Shown in pieces: positions 22,090-29,481 of a stretch of 39,061 nucleotides of DNA (within the stretch, counting starts at the first letter, position 1; every line of letters starts with the position of its first letter). The translations under genes were made by a program, and so were the position numbers. The notes below the pieces were generated by a model. The model saw only the letters and a list, made by a program, of their open reading frames with translations, made no database searches and was not told the origin of the DNA. The stretch is from CAYQQJ01 sp964419935 (GTDB lineage Bacteria; Pseudomonadota; Gammaproteobacteria; Pseudomonadales; Cellvibrionaceae), in assembly GCA_964419935.1 (NCBI GenBank), contig CAYQQJ010000030.1, positions 1 through 39,061 on the forward strand. Direction: 5' to 3'.

Positions 22090-23337
22090 GTGAACGCCTA
22101 TGTCAGTATGATAGAACGCTATGCTGATGAGGCTGCATTCTTGTGGGTTTTACGGTCACTCGCTGTTGATCAGCCACATTACAATAAAAATGATCTTTTC
22201 AATTTAGAAAAACGGCTCAACGCGCAATTGGACGGGTTGATGACTCGACCAGAAGATGCATGGCGGATTTGTACCACCGCTATGGAAAGTGGCGAGGCAG
22301 GAGAGACTTTTACAGCTGCTGTGCTTGCTTTCCGCAGTCTGGATGTGGAAAAGATTCAGTATGTTATCGAAGTTGGGGCGGTTCGAGAGGATTTGCGGGT
22401 CGGCTTGATTTCTGCGATGGGTTGGCTGCCAGGTAGAATTTGCCATTCGTGGATTAAGCGATTTTTAACCAGCAAAGATCTTGATCACAAGTATTTGGCC
22501 ATAGCGGCGTGCAGCGTGCGTCGAGAAGATCCGGTGGTTTATCTCTCAGAGATACTCAGGCGTGAAGACTGTCGGGCACATGTTGATCTTTATGCTCGTT
22601 CACTGCGTTTGGTGGGAGAGCTAAAACGCAACGACTTAGTCAGTGCCTTAACTGTGGGAATGGAGTCCGAGGTGCCCGAGATTCAGTTCTGGGCGAACTG
22701 GTCAGCGTCACTTCTTGGCAACCGATCTAACCTGCGCTGGTACCAGCCATTGGTGATCACACCCAACCCACACCAACGCCGCGCTATCGACTTGTGTTTC
22801 CGGGTGTTGCCTGTTGACGTCGCGCGGGGATGGATAGGGCAAATGGTGCAGGCTTCATCGAAACTCGCTGACACGAGGCTCGTTATTGGCGCCGTTGCTG
22901 CACTAGGTGATCCACATGCCGTGAATTGGTTGATTGCTCAGATGCGGAATCCTGCGCTGAGTCGACTTGCTGGAGAGGCTTTCACTGCAATCACGGGTGT
23001 ACAACTTATGGAGAATGGGTTGGCGCTAAATGAACTGCCAAACCTGGATGCACTATTGCCGAATGACGATCCCGCCGACTCCAAAGTGGGTATGGATGAT
23101 GACGAACATCTTCCTTTTCCCGACACAGACAAAGTCGCAGCAGTCTGGCAACGGTATAGTACGCGTTTTATCGTAGGGCGCCGGTACTTTTACGGCAAAG
23201 ACGTATCTGAAGCCAATTTGGCTGATCTAGCCGACAAAGGAAACCAACGTCAGCGACGCGCGGCGGATCTAGAATTGTCTTTGCTGGATCATCGTCGGCT
23301 GCTTGCAAACCATCGAATGAAAACCATTGCCGATTAG
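22090..23337 (+). CDS. TIGR02270-family (HEAT-like) T6SS-associated protein
   Basis: The 415-residue protein starts with GTG at 22090, supported by GAGG eight bases upstream. It has no signal peptide or membrane segment. The sequence is mainly helical, with helix pairs around WLPGRICHSWIKRFLTSKDL, LAIAACSVRREDPVVYLSEI and VIGAVAALGDPHAVNWLIAQ, typical of HEAT-type repeat scaffolds. Recognition as TIGR02270 rests on the N-terminal style (YADEAAFLWVLRS) and the neighbourhood; this family is usually found beside DUF2169, DUF4150 and vgrG genes. The likely role is a scaffold or chaperone for effector loading. That is an inference and not proven from this sequence. Confidence 0.75.
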   Translation: MNAYVSMIERYADEAAFLWVLRSLAVDQPHYNKNDLFNLEKRLNAQLDGLMTRPEDAWRICTTAMESGEAGETFTAAVLAFRSLDVEKIQYVIEVGAVREDLRVGLISAMGWLPGRICHSWIKRFLTSKDLDHKYLAIAACSVRREDPVVYLSEILRREDCRAHVDLYARSLRLVGELKRNDLVSALTVGMESEVPEIQFWANWSASLLGNRSNLRWYQPLVITPNPHQRRAIDLCFRVLPVDVARGWIGQMVQASSKLADTRLVIGAVAALGDPHAVNWLIAQMRNPALSRLAGEAFTAITGVQLMENGLALNELPNLDALLPNDDPADSKVGMDDDEHLPFPDTDKVAAVWQRYSTRFIVGRRYFYGKDVSEANLADLADKGNQRQRRAADLELSLLDHRRLLANHRMKTIAD

Positions 23338-23373
23338 ACTTATATAATGATGGCGGACGCCTGATGACAGATC

Positions 23374-24402
23374 ATGTTAGAGATTAACAATAACACGCCA
23401 TTCGCTACGGCATTGATTCCGGCGTTAGATCACTTGCGTCGTAATTTTGCTGTAGTCATCATCAAGGGTACCTTCGATTTTGCCGACGATACACGTTCAA
23501 TACGGATTTCTGACGAACAGGTTGATATTGTCCAAGCGGATGAATTCTATGGTGAACCCGCAGTGTCGAGTGTTCGTTACGAAGCAGACATCGCCTGGGT
23601 AAAAAGGGGTGTCGATGTTGTGCTTAATGGACACGCTTACGCACCTAATGGACGTCCGGCGGAGCGCTTAGAGGCCGTGCTGCAAATTAACCACCGACGA
23701 TTTCCGATAATCGTCAATGGTGACCGGTATTGGCACAAGCGGGGCTTTCAATGGGAAATGAGCGCTCCCGAACCATTCGTTCGTATGCCAATATGCTACG
23801 AGAATGCGTTCGGCGGCGCTGTCGTCGAAGAGGACCCAGGAAGGCCACCCGATGGTTTTGCGAAGAATCCCATAGGCAAGGGCTATTTTGGGAAAAAGGG
23901 GCAGGGGTTGCAGGACGGGCTACCAGTGCCGAACATAGAAAAGCCGAGTGCACCGATCCGTTATCGGGATGATTTGCCTGAACCTGCGGGATTCGGCTTT
24001 ATCGGCCGTAGTTGGTCGCCGCGACTTCAGTACGCGGGAACCTATGACGAGAGCTGGCAGCGTGAAAAGCTTCCATTATTGCCTGATGATTTTGACGAGC
24101 GCTACCATAGTGGCGCGCATCCAGATTTGATATTGCCGTTGGGAAGCCTTAGCGGCGCAATGATCCGTGCGGTTAATGTATCCGAATCGGGAGCATTTTC
24201 ATTCGGATTGCCCGAGGTCAACCTGAGTGTGGAAGCACAGCTCAAAGGTAAAGAAGTGACGTTCGTACCGTTTCTGGACACAGTTGTCATCGAGCCAGAT
24301 GCTACTCGAGTCATGCTCACTTGGCGCGTCGCCATCCCATGCAAACATCAGTTTCTGTATGTCGATAAGGTGAAGGTTGCCATGACCTCGGGTGGTTTAT
24401 GA
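23374..24402 (+). CDS. DUF2169-family T6SS effector adaptor
   Basis: The 342-residue cytoplasmic protein starts MLEINNNTPFATALIPALDH. The family carries this NxTPF opening, then a beta-rich body with AYAPNGRPAERLEAVLQI, PICYENAFGGAVVEEDPGR and FGFIGRSWSPRLQYAGTYD; all are visible. DUF2169 proteins are known adaptors that help load DUF4150/PAAR-type effectors onto VgrG; here a DUF4150 gene is two genes downstream, matching that arrangement. The stop overlaps the next start as ATGA (24399-24402), indicating translational coupling to the ketosynthase-like gene. No strong ribosome site was found before 23374, so the exact start is a little uncertain, although the family opening supports it. Confidence 0.88.
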   Translation: MLEINNNTPFATALIPALDHLRRNFAVVIIKGTFDFADDTRSIRISDEQVDIVQADEFYGEPAVSSVRYEADIAWVKRGVDVVLNGHAYAPNGRPAERLEAVLQINHRRFPIIVNGDRYWHKRGFQWEMSAPEPFVRMPICYENAFGGAVVEEDPGRPPDGFAKNPIGKGYFGKKGQGLQDGLPVPNIEKPSAPIRYRDDLPEPAGFGFIGRSWSPRLQYAGTYDESWQREKLPLLPDDFDERYHSGAHPDLILPLGSLSGAMIRAVNVSESGAFSFGLPEVNLSVEAQLKGKEVTFVPFLDTVVIEPDATRVMLTWRVAIPCKHQFLYVDKVKVAMTSGGL

Positions 24403-25466
24403 AACGCGATGAGCGAATAGTGATCACGGCATGGGACGCAATTTCTGCTATTGGTTCTACAGGAGAAGAAATTTGTGCGGCCATTAAGGCTGGGCTCGCT
24501 GCTTTTGAGGAGTATCCGTTGCTCACGTGTGCACCGGCGGATCCTGACTGGGAAGAGCGTTTACCGATGTATGTCGCGTCGGTACCCACAGTGGAAGCGC
24601 ATGTTCAGGGTGTTGAGCGGTTCGTTAAGCTTTCCATGTCGCCTTTGACTGGAGTCCTGAAACAAGCTGCTCTCACTCGTAAAGATTTAGGACGTACAGC
24701 GTTGCTGTGTGCCCTTCCCGAAGAACGTCCCGGATTGGCACAACTTGGTTTAGCGTCTCACTTTGTTCCTACTCTATGTAAGCGCCTTGGGTTGAACCCA
24801 AAGATCACCACAGGCGATGCAAGCGGGCGGATTGGGATGGTGCGCCAGCTAGTGAACGCTAGTGCGCTACTCGAAGCCGGTGAAGCCGATTATTGTGTGG
24901 TGCTAGGTGTCGACACCCACCTGATCAACGAACATTTGAAATGGCTCGACGAAGTCTGGCAGCTGAAGAGTGGCCGCAATGTTGATGGGTTTATCCCTGG
25001 AGAAGCGGCGTCCGTGCTCCTAATTGAGCGCGAATCTCATGCGCAGTCCAGGGACGCAAAGCCACTCGCAGTATTGAGCGGCATGGGTTTCGGCATGGAG
25101 TCGGAACCTTGTGGCGCGGGCCGCGTTAGTACTGGGCAAGGATTGTCTGCTGCCCTTAGAGAGGCGCTCGGCGGGCAAAACGAGAGCCGCGCTATGCGCA
25201 GTATCTACTGCGATTTCAACGGTATGAGTGAGTATGCTTTTGAATTGGGGTTAGTACAGAGTCGGCTAGCACCGATATTCGAGAACTGCGACGGCATTCA
25301 ACATCCTGCAGATTGCTATGGTGACATCGGTGCGGCGACTGCAGGAGTTTTAGCAGGGTGTGCAATCTCGGATCTTAATGCAGCTAATGAAAATGTAAAT
25401 TCTGTGTTGGTCTGGTGCTCCGCTGACAGCGGAGAACGCATGGCGCTTCGCCTCAATCCCGCATAA
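24399..25466 (+). CDS. Ketosynthase/thiolase-fold protein lacking catalytic residues, T6SS-associated
   Basis: The 355-residue protein has a beta-ketoacyl-synthase-like outline: an N-terminal IVITAWDAISAIGSTGEEI, a nucleophile-elbow region ITTGDASGRIGMVRQL, ALLEAGEADYCVVLGVDTH, FIPGEAASVLLIERE, and a GDIGAATAGVLAGCAI segment near the C-terminus. Aligned by eye to FabB/FabF motifs, the active Cys is Asp140, the first His (in NAHGT) is Asn274, and the second His (in GHxxGAAG) is Asp309. The enzyme should therefore not condense acyl chains. It is shorter than FabF (about 410). Coupled by ATGA to the DUF2169 gene and followed by the DUF4150 gene, it is more likely a structural or chaperone partner in effector loading. 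The fold assignment is good; the role is inferred. Confidence 0.78.
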   Translation: MKRDERIVITAWDAISAIGSTGEEICAAIKAGLAAFEEYPLLTCAPADPDWEERLPMYVASVPTVEAHVQGVERFVKLSMSPLTGVLKQAALTRKDLGRTALLCALPEERPGLAQLGLASHFVPTLCKRLGLNPKITTGDASGRIGMVRQLVNASALLEAGEADYCVVLGVDTHLINEHLKWLDEVWQLKSGRNVDGFIPGEAASVLLIERESHAQSRDAKPLAVLSGMGFGMESEPCGAGRVSTGQGLSAALREALGGQNESRAMRSIYCDFNGMSEYAFELGLVQSRLAPIFENCDGIQHPADCYGDIGAATAGVLAGCAISDLNAANENVNSVLVWCSADSGERMALRLNPA

Positions 25467-25497
25467 AAACTATTTGGTTAACTAACAGAGGTTGCTT

Positions 25498-25971
25498 ATG
25501 CCTGCTACGATCAACGTTAATAATCGGACTGTCGTTCACAAGTCGAGTAATGGTATATCGACGGCTTTTCCCGATGTGTGCAAAACACCTACGCCTGGCG
25601 GCCCGGTTCCGATTCCCTATCCGAATGTCGCGATGTCAAAAGATACTGCCAAGGGCAGCAAAAACGTGAAGATGGATGGCAATCCCATCATGCTTAAAGG
25701 CTCTAACTTTTCTACCAGTACGGGCGACGAGGCCGGTACTGCCGGCGGCGGTATTGTATCAAGTAAAACCAAAGGCACAGCCGAGTTCGTTAACTACTCA
25801 TTCGACGTGAAGGTGGAAGGCAAAAATGTTCCGCGCTTGGGAGATATGATGCTGCAAAACAAAGGCTCCTCACCAAACACACCCCCAATGCCGGAAGTGC
25901 AGCCGCCGCTTGTGGTGCCGCCACCGCCAGCGTTAGAAGAAAACAAAATAACCGCGATTGAGATTATATAG
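25498..25971 (+). CDS. DUF4150 PAAR-like spike-tip protein
   Basis: The 157-residue protein carries the DUF4150/PAAR-like signature FPDVCKTPTPGGPVPIPYPN followed by GNPIMLKGSNFSTSTGDEAG and KNVPRLGDMMLQNKGS. Such proteins cap the VgrG trimer as a sharp tip and carry or recruit effectors. The C-terminal tail is proline-rich (PPMPEVQPPLVVPPPPALEE) and carries no toxin domain, so it may act as a docking arm for the protein encoded next. ATG at 25498 is chosen over an in-frame TTG at 25492 because AGAGG at 25487-25491 is correctly spaced only for the ATG. It is 11 bases before the effector candidate, which has its own good ribosome site. Confidence 0.9.
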   Translation: MPATINVNNRTVVHKSSNGISTAFPDVCKTPTPGGPVPIPYPNVAMSKDTAKGSKNVKMDGNPIMLKGSNFSTSTGDEAGTAGGGIVSSKTKGTAEFVNYSFDVKVEGKNVPRLGDMMLQNKGSSPNTPPMPEVQPPLVVPPPPALEENKITAIEII

Positions 25972-25982
25972 AGGGACCTGGT

Positions 25983-27392
25983 ATGGCTATTGTGCAATGG
26001 GTAAATTTGGAAAAAGAAGACGTATATGCCCAAGACAGTGACATAGGCAGTGTGGACCGGTGTGGTCCGATCTCGCTTAAAACATTTTTTGAAAAAGAAG
26101 GTGTGCCCCTCAATTTTACCGTTCGAGCCGTTCCTTCAGGTGACGACAATGTCGTATATTCACAGGCAGAGCAAAAAAGAAATCCAAATTTCAAGATGCC
26201 CAACGAAGTGACAGGCTTGGGAAGCGAGAAGGAGGTCCTGCTCAAGGATGCGGTTGTGCTTCCAGCGGCAGGTGGCAATAAATATAAACTTGAAGCTAAG
26301 GATGCGAATGGTGTGACGGTGTCCTCAGTGGAAGTGGAAGTTAAGCGAAAGCTTTACTACCAAATTTTAAAAATGGATGACACTAACGGTAGCGTGACAG
26401 CATACTCATTAGCTCCCATGAAGTCCCATGCAGCACAGCACTTCATAACTCTTCAGGAAGCAGGAACTGCGGGTAAAGTGCCTTACCGAAAAACCATTTC
26501 TATGCACCCAGGTGGCAACTCCGTAGATTTTGCACGCGAGGTCCGAGCAGCTTATAACCTAGACGGCGCACTTAAAAAGGTGGGCTTTGCTGCAGTGTTT
26601 TCTGATTATATTGCGGGTTGGGATGACCATGAAGTAAGCGAGGTTGTTGTTCTAGGTGCATGCTCCCCGGGTGCGGTAGTTACTGTGACCACCGTAACTG
26701 TTGCCAGCAACTTTGACCTTTGGTTTGGGCTCGACGATGCAGATGATGCTGCCGGAAAATGGTTAACGGATGCGGTTGCAGAGTTTAGTGATCCTGTAAC
26801 AGGTGCGTCTCAAACATATTTCATACCTCGGGCAAATGTATCTGTGACAGGGTCTACATATCATGCTCACGGGGGGTATCGAGAAATCACAATAACACGG
26901 GACGCGGGTCTAGATCGGCTGTTGAGCCAACCAAAAGGCTTAGTAACCTTCACTCTAGAACTGAAAATAGTTGGTGGCTGGACTAACGGATTCAGCTGGC
27001 GTCCCTGGAGTGACGATCTGCAACTAATTACATGCTCAAAGCGCCCCCAATGGGAAGAAATGGCCAGCGAGACTAAAGAATACACATGGAACCATGAGGT
27101 GGGACATAGGTTTGGTATGGTTGCCTACGGGAATAGAAGCGATTTACCTAGTCATGATGGCCTACCTGATGGCCCGCCTGATCTTTATAGTGACGCTACG
27201 GGTGTCAACTATGGAGGCCATCGTGGTGCTCACTGCGGGAAAGGGGCCACCTATGATTCTGTGCGAGACTGGTGGTCGGGTCGGCCGGGCTGTGTGATGT
27301 TTGGTGCCAATGGAATCGGTAGACATCATGCCCCTAAAGAATATTGCGGTGATTGCTCTCCAATCGTGCGTAAACTGGATCTTTCCCCGTGA
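25983..27392 (+). CDS. Candidate T6SS effector with metzincin-like zinc metallopeptidase motifs
   Basis: The 469-residue protein has no signal peptide, as expected for T6SS cargo, and sits right after the DUF4150 tip gene with its own GAGGGA ribosome site (25971-25976). The first ~130 residues look beta-rich, with an Ig-like strand pattern (KYKLEAKDANGVTVSSVEVE). The C-terminal part carries NHEVGHRFGM (His371, Glu372, His375), a zinc-binding HExxH, then GGHRGAHCG (His417) and GCVMFG (Met439). HExxH, a later His-Cys, then a C-x-M turn is the order of metzincin/archaemetzincin-type zinc sites, but the third ligand is about 40 residues away instead of six. The inferred role is a peptidase or amidase acting in the target cell envelope. 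I cannot name a family. The stop overlaps the next gene by GTGA, consistent with an effector-immunity pair. Confidence 0.72.
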   Translation: MAIVQWVNLEKEDVYAQDSDIGSVDRCGPISLKTFFEKEGVPLNFTVRAVPSGDDNVVYSQAEQKRNPNFKMPNEVTGLGSEKEVLLKDAVVLPAAGGNKYKLEAKDANGVTVSSVEVEVKRKLYYQILKMDDTNGSVTAYSLAPMKSHAAQHFITLQEAGTAGKVPYRKTISMHPGGNSVDFAREVRAAYNLDGALKKVGFAAVFSDYIAGWDDHEVSEVVVLGACSPGAVVTVTTVTVASNFDLWFGLDDADDAAGKWLTDAVAEFSDPVTGASQTYFIPRANVSVTGSTYHAHGGYREITITRDAGLDRLLSQPKGLVTFTLELKIVGGWTNGFSWRPWSDDLQLITCSKRPQWEEMASETKEYTWNHEVGHRFGMVAYGNRSDLPSHDGLPDGPPDLYSDATGVNYGGHRGAHCGKGATYDSVRDWWSGRPGCVMFGANGIGRHHAPKEYCGDCSPIVRKLDLSP

Positions 27393-28009
27393 ATTTTTCA
27401 TTAGGCGACCGATATAAATTTCTATTGTTGCTATTAGTATGGTCTTCTATGAGTTGCGAAGGCACGAAATTGGATGATGATATGAACGATGAATATGAAC
27501 TACCAAGAGATTGTGATTTTCTGAGCGTCGGCGTCAATTTTGCAACGAGGTCTGAGTGCAGCCCAGTTTTGAGGGGCGGGATCACGAGTAAATTCCAGGG
27601 GATCGTAATAAATGGCCCAGAAAAGATTGTGTGGCCGAGAGATGTGGATACCACAGGTATGATGGTTTCGCCGCTTGGTGAGATTATTGGTTCCCCTCTG
27701 AAATTCATAATATCTGGTGTAGCAAGGCTACCTTCTAACACCTTGGGGTTGAACGGTATATTTGGTTACGACGTGGTGGTGGTTGCGGTCAATCAGGAAA
27801 CTGCGCAAGTGTATACAGGAAAAATGATTAGGTTCGGTTTTAAGCCAGATGGGGCTGGAGAGAATAAAACGGGAGCCGTAAAAAGCTATTTCAATGTGGA
27901 TCTCGTTCATAACTTAGGCGTGCCGATAGCGGATGGAACGTACATAGTTTACGCCACATTAGCGGATTATAAGTCCAATGTGTTAATGATCAAGACCCAG
28001 GTGAAATGA
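27389..28009 (+). CDS. Candidate periplasmic immunity lipoprotein
   Basis: The 206-residue product starts with GTG at 27389, and this GTGA overlaps the effector stop, so translation is probably coupled. The N-terminus has a hydrophobic core (KFLLLLLVWSSMSC) ending in a Cys that could be a lipobox, although SMSC is not a classical LAGC form. A mature export to the periplasm is therefore likely; lipid attachment is less sure. The mature part begins with YELPRDCDFLSV and ends with SNVLMIKTQV; both ends recur in the neighbouring small proteins. A periplasmic location would place the effector target in the cell envelope. No recognised domain. The function is inferred purely from position and export signal. 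Confidence 0.7.
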   Translation: MNFSLGDRYKFLLLLLVWSSMSCEGTKLDDDMNDEYELPRDCDFLSVGVNFATRSECSPVLRGGITSKFQGIVINGPEKIVWPRDVDTTGMMVSPLGEIIGSPLKFIISGVARLPSNTLGLNGIFGYDVVVVAVNQETAQVYTGKMIRFGFKPDGAGENKTGAVKSYFNVDLVHNLGVPIADGTYIVYATLADYKSNVLMIKTQVK

Positions 28010-28033
28010 CATAAAACTCTCAGGCTACACTCT

Positions 28034-28447
28034 ATGACTAACAATCGAGATGAGACACCGTCGTCGCAAAAAAATGCTCGCTATGGCATATCAATAGAAG
28101 CGGATCTTGATCCCAGTGCTCTACAAAACATCATAGTTCGAGGGCGCTTCTGCATACTTTGCGGCGAACATGGTGTTCCTGAGCAAGTACTGCAAAGCCT
28201 TAAGCATGTCATTCTTGTTGTGACCCGTACAGGCAGCCATGATGCGTTAGCTCCATTCACTGAAGTAGTTGTTTTCGACGACGATGTGAAGGTGGAAGGA
28301 GAGGGTACGTGTTCTGCATCTTTTACCCTCAATGTAATGGACCACATAGCGTTCGATGGTGCAGGGGACTATTATATTCTGTGTTCAATCGGTACTCACC
28401 TCTCAAATATAGTCAAGGTGACGGTTGTGCAGAGGGCGACGACGTAA
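28034..28447 (+). CDS. Small immunity-like protein, second member of the local family
   Basis: The 137-residue protein has no signal peptide. Its C-terminal half (FTLNVMDHIAFDGAGDYYIL ... SNIVKVTVV) follows the same pattern as the preceding lipoprotein (FNVDLVHN ... YIVYATLADYKSN) and as the interrupted protein downstream (FTFDVFDD ... EIYLEYRGFTSN). It lacks the YELPRDCDF-type N-terminal block. It may be a cytoplasmic or truncated relative of the immunity lipoprotein, retained as an extra or orphan immunity gene. Family relationship is seen by eye only; the function is not known. Confidence 0.6.
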   Translation: MTNNRDETPSSQKNARYGISIEADLDPSALQNIIVRGRFCILCGEHGVPEQVLQSLKHVILVVTRTGSHDALAPFTEVVVFDDDVKVEGEGTCSASFTLNVMDHIAFDGAGDYYILCSIGTHLSNIVKVTVVQRATT

Positions 28448-28770
28448 GTAACGTGGCTAGGCTAGGTGGCCCTCCGATGTGTAGCTATAACTGCTTGGCG
28501 ATAAACATAAGGTACGGTGCGAAAGCGGCGTGGCTGTTGATGTAGTCTAGCGGTGTTCGCCCGTTTTGCGTGGCGATGATCCGTAGCGTGATCGTCCGAG
28601 CCAACGTTTCAATAATACAAGTAACGAATGTAATCCGATCAATTGAAAACTAGATTTCTTTTCTGATTGTATATAAGCGAGCGCATCATACTTTTAAGCG
28701 CAACGGTGCATGGCTAGTCGCCATTTTATTTGGCTGTTTCTTAAATTTTGTTCATTCACAGGATAACACG
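28448..28770. other. 323-base gap between immunity-like genes
   Basis: No convincing gene. An imperfect inverted repeat (GATGATC and GATCGTC with flanking GTGGC/GCCA, about 28570-28610) may form a hairpin. AT-rich sequence around 28643-28676 (TTGAAA and TATATA, but 21 bases apart) could contain a weak promoter. The AGGA at 28760-28763 is the ribosome site for the next gene. The long spacer suggests that the third immunity-like gene was acquired or duplicated separately. Confidence 0.4.
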
Positions 28771-29361
28771 ATGAATCAATCTTTTTACGAAATCCCCACG
28801 GACTGTGACTTTTTCAAGGTTTATAATTGAGCTCGACGCTCTATGGATTTATTTTTCACCGTTGACAAGGGTTTTCAGGGGCTTTTACTAGAAGCCCCGA
28901 GCGCCGTCTATGTCGAGGAGGTTGTCCAACATCCATTTCCGTGGGAGGGACGATCAGCGCCCTCGAAGGTAATGCATGATGGGACACTTAGGATCGATGG
29001 CGTTTTTGCCGTATTCGTAGCTCCGGGTGAACAGGAAGCCATCTGGTCGGGTTTCCCGGACAACGTGAACTTCGTTATGACGGACTTGCAGACGGGAACT
29101 AAACATACCCGTAACCGCGTGGACGGCGGGTGGCGTTTGGCACGACAGGGTATGTCGGTATCCATTGCACCGGCGACGGTGCCGAAACAGGACTACTCCA
29201 CAATGCCGAGTGGCGAGATCGTTCAGCAGCGCTTCACGTTTGATGTTTTTGACGATCTGTGGACAATACCAGCGCCGGAGACCACCGTTGAAATTTATCT
29301 CGAATATCGGGGGTTTACCTCAAACCGGGAGCAAGTGAAGGTCCTTAGCAAAGCAAACTAG
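28771..29361 (+). pseudogene. Third immunity-like gene, interrupted by in-frame TGA
   Basis: ATG 28771 has a good AGGA ribosome site seven bases upstream and encodes MNQSFYEIPTDCDFFKVYN before TGA at 28828-28830. The same frame continues from 28831 to 29361 (ARRSMDLFFTVDKGFQG ...). Both sides match the lipoprotein at 27389: YEIPTDCDFFKV against YELPRDCDFLSV before the stop, and N-stop-ARRS against NFATRS across it, then KGFQGLLLEAP against SKFQGIVINGP. The stop thus replaces one codon in an otherwise intact gene of 196 codons. The ATG at 28843 could restart translation (172 residues) but has no good ribosome site. There is no signal peptide. It could be a decaying copy, a sequencing error or, less likely, a recoded stop. 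Confidence 0.65.
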
Positions 29362-29481
29362 CGCAGAGGTAGGTCCGAGCTCAACCATCTTTTCCATTGA
29401 TTTATAGGGTAGCAGCTTTTTGCTGGTGCAATGGTTCTGATAAGCTATTTGTGTGGGAGCGGATCCCCTTAATCGATAGCA

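Noticed and set aside
28309..28545. A 78-codon frame overlapping the end of the second immunity-like gene
   Set aside because: It begins inside the upstream gene in another frame, has no ribosome site and has no resemblance to its neighbours.
28643..28675. A promoter for the third immunity-like gene (TTGAAA and TATATA)
   Set aside because: The spacing of 21 bases is too long for a normal sigma-70 promoter, so it is only mentioned in the intergenic entry.
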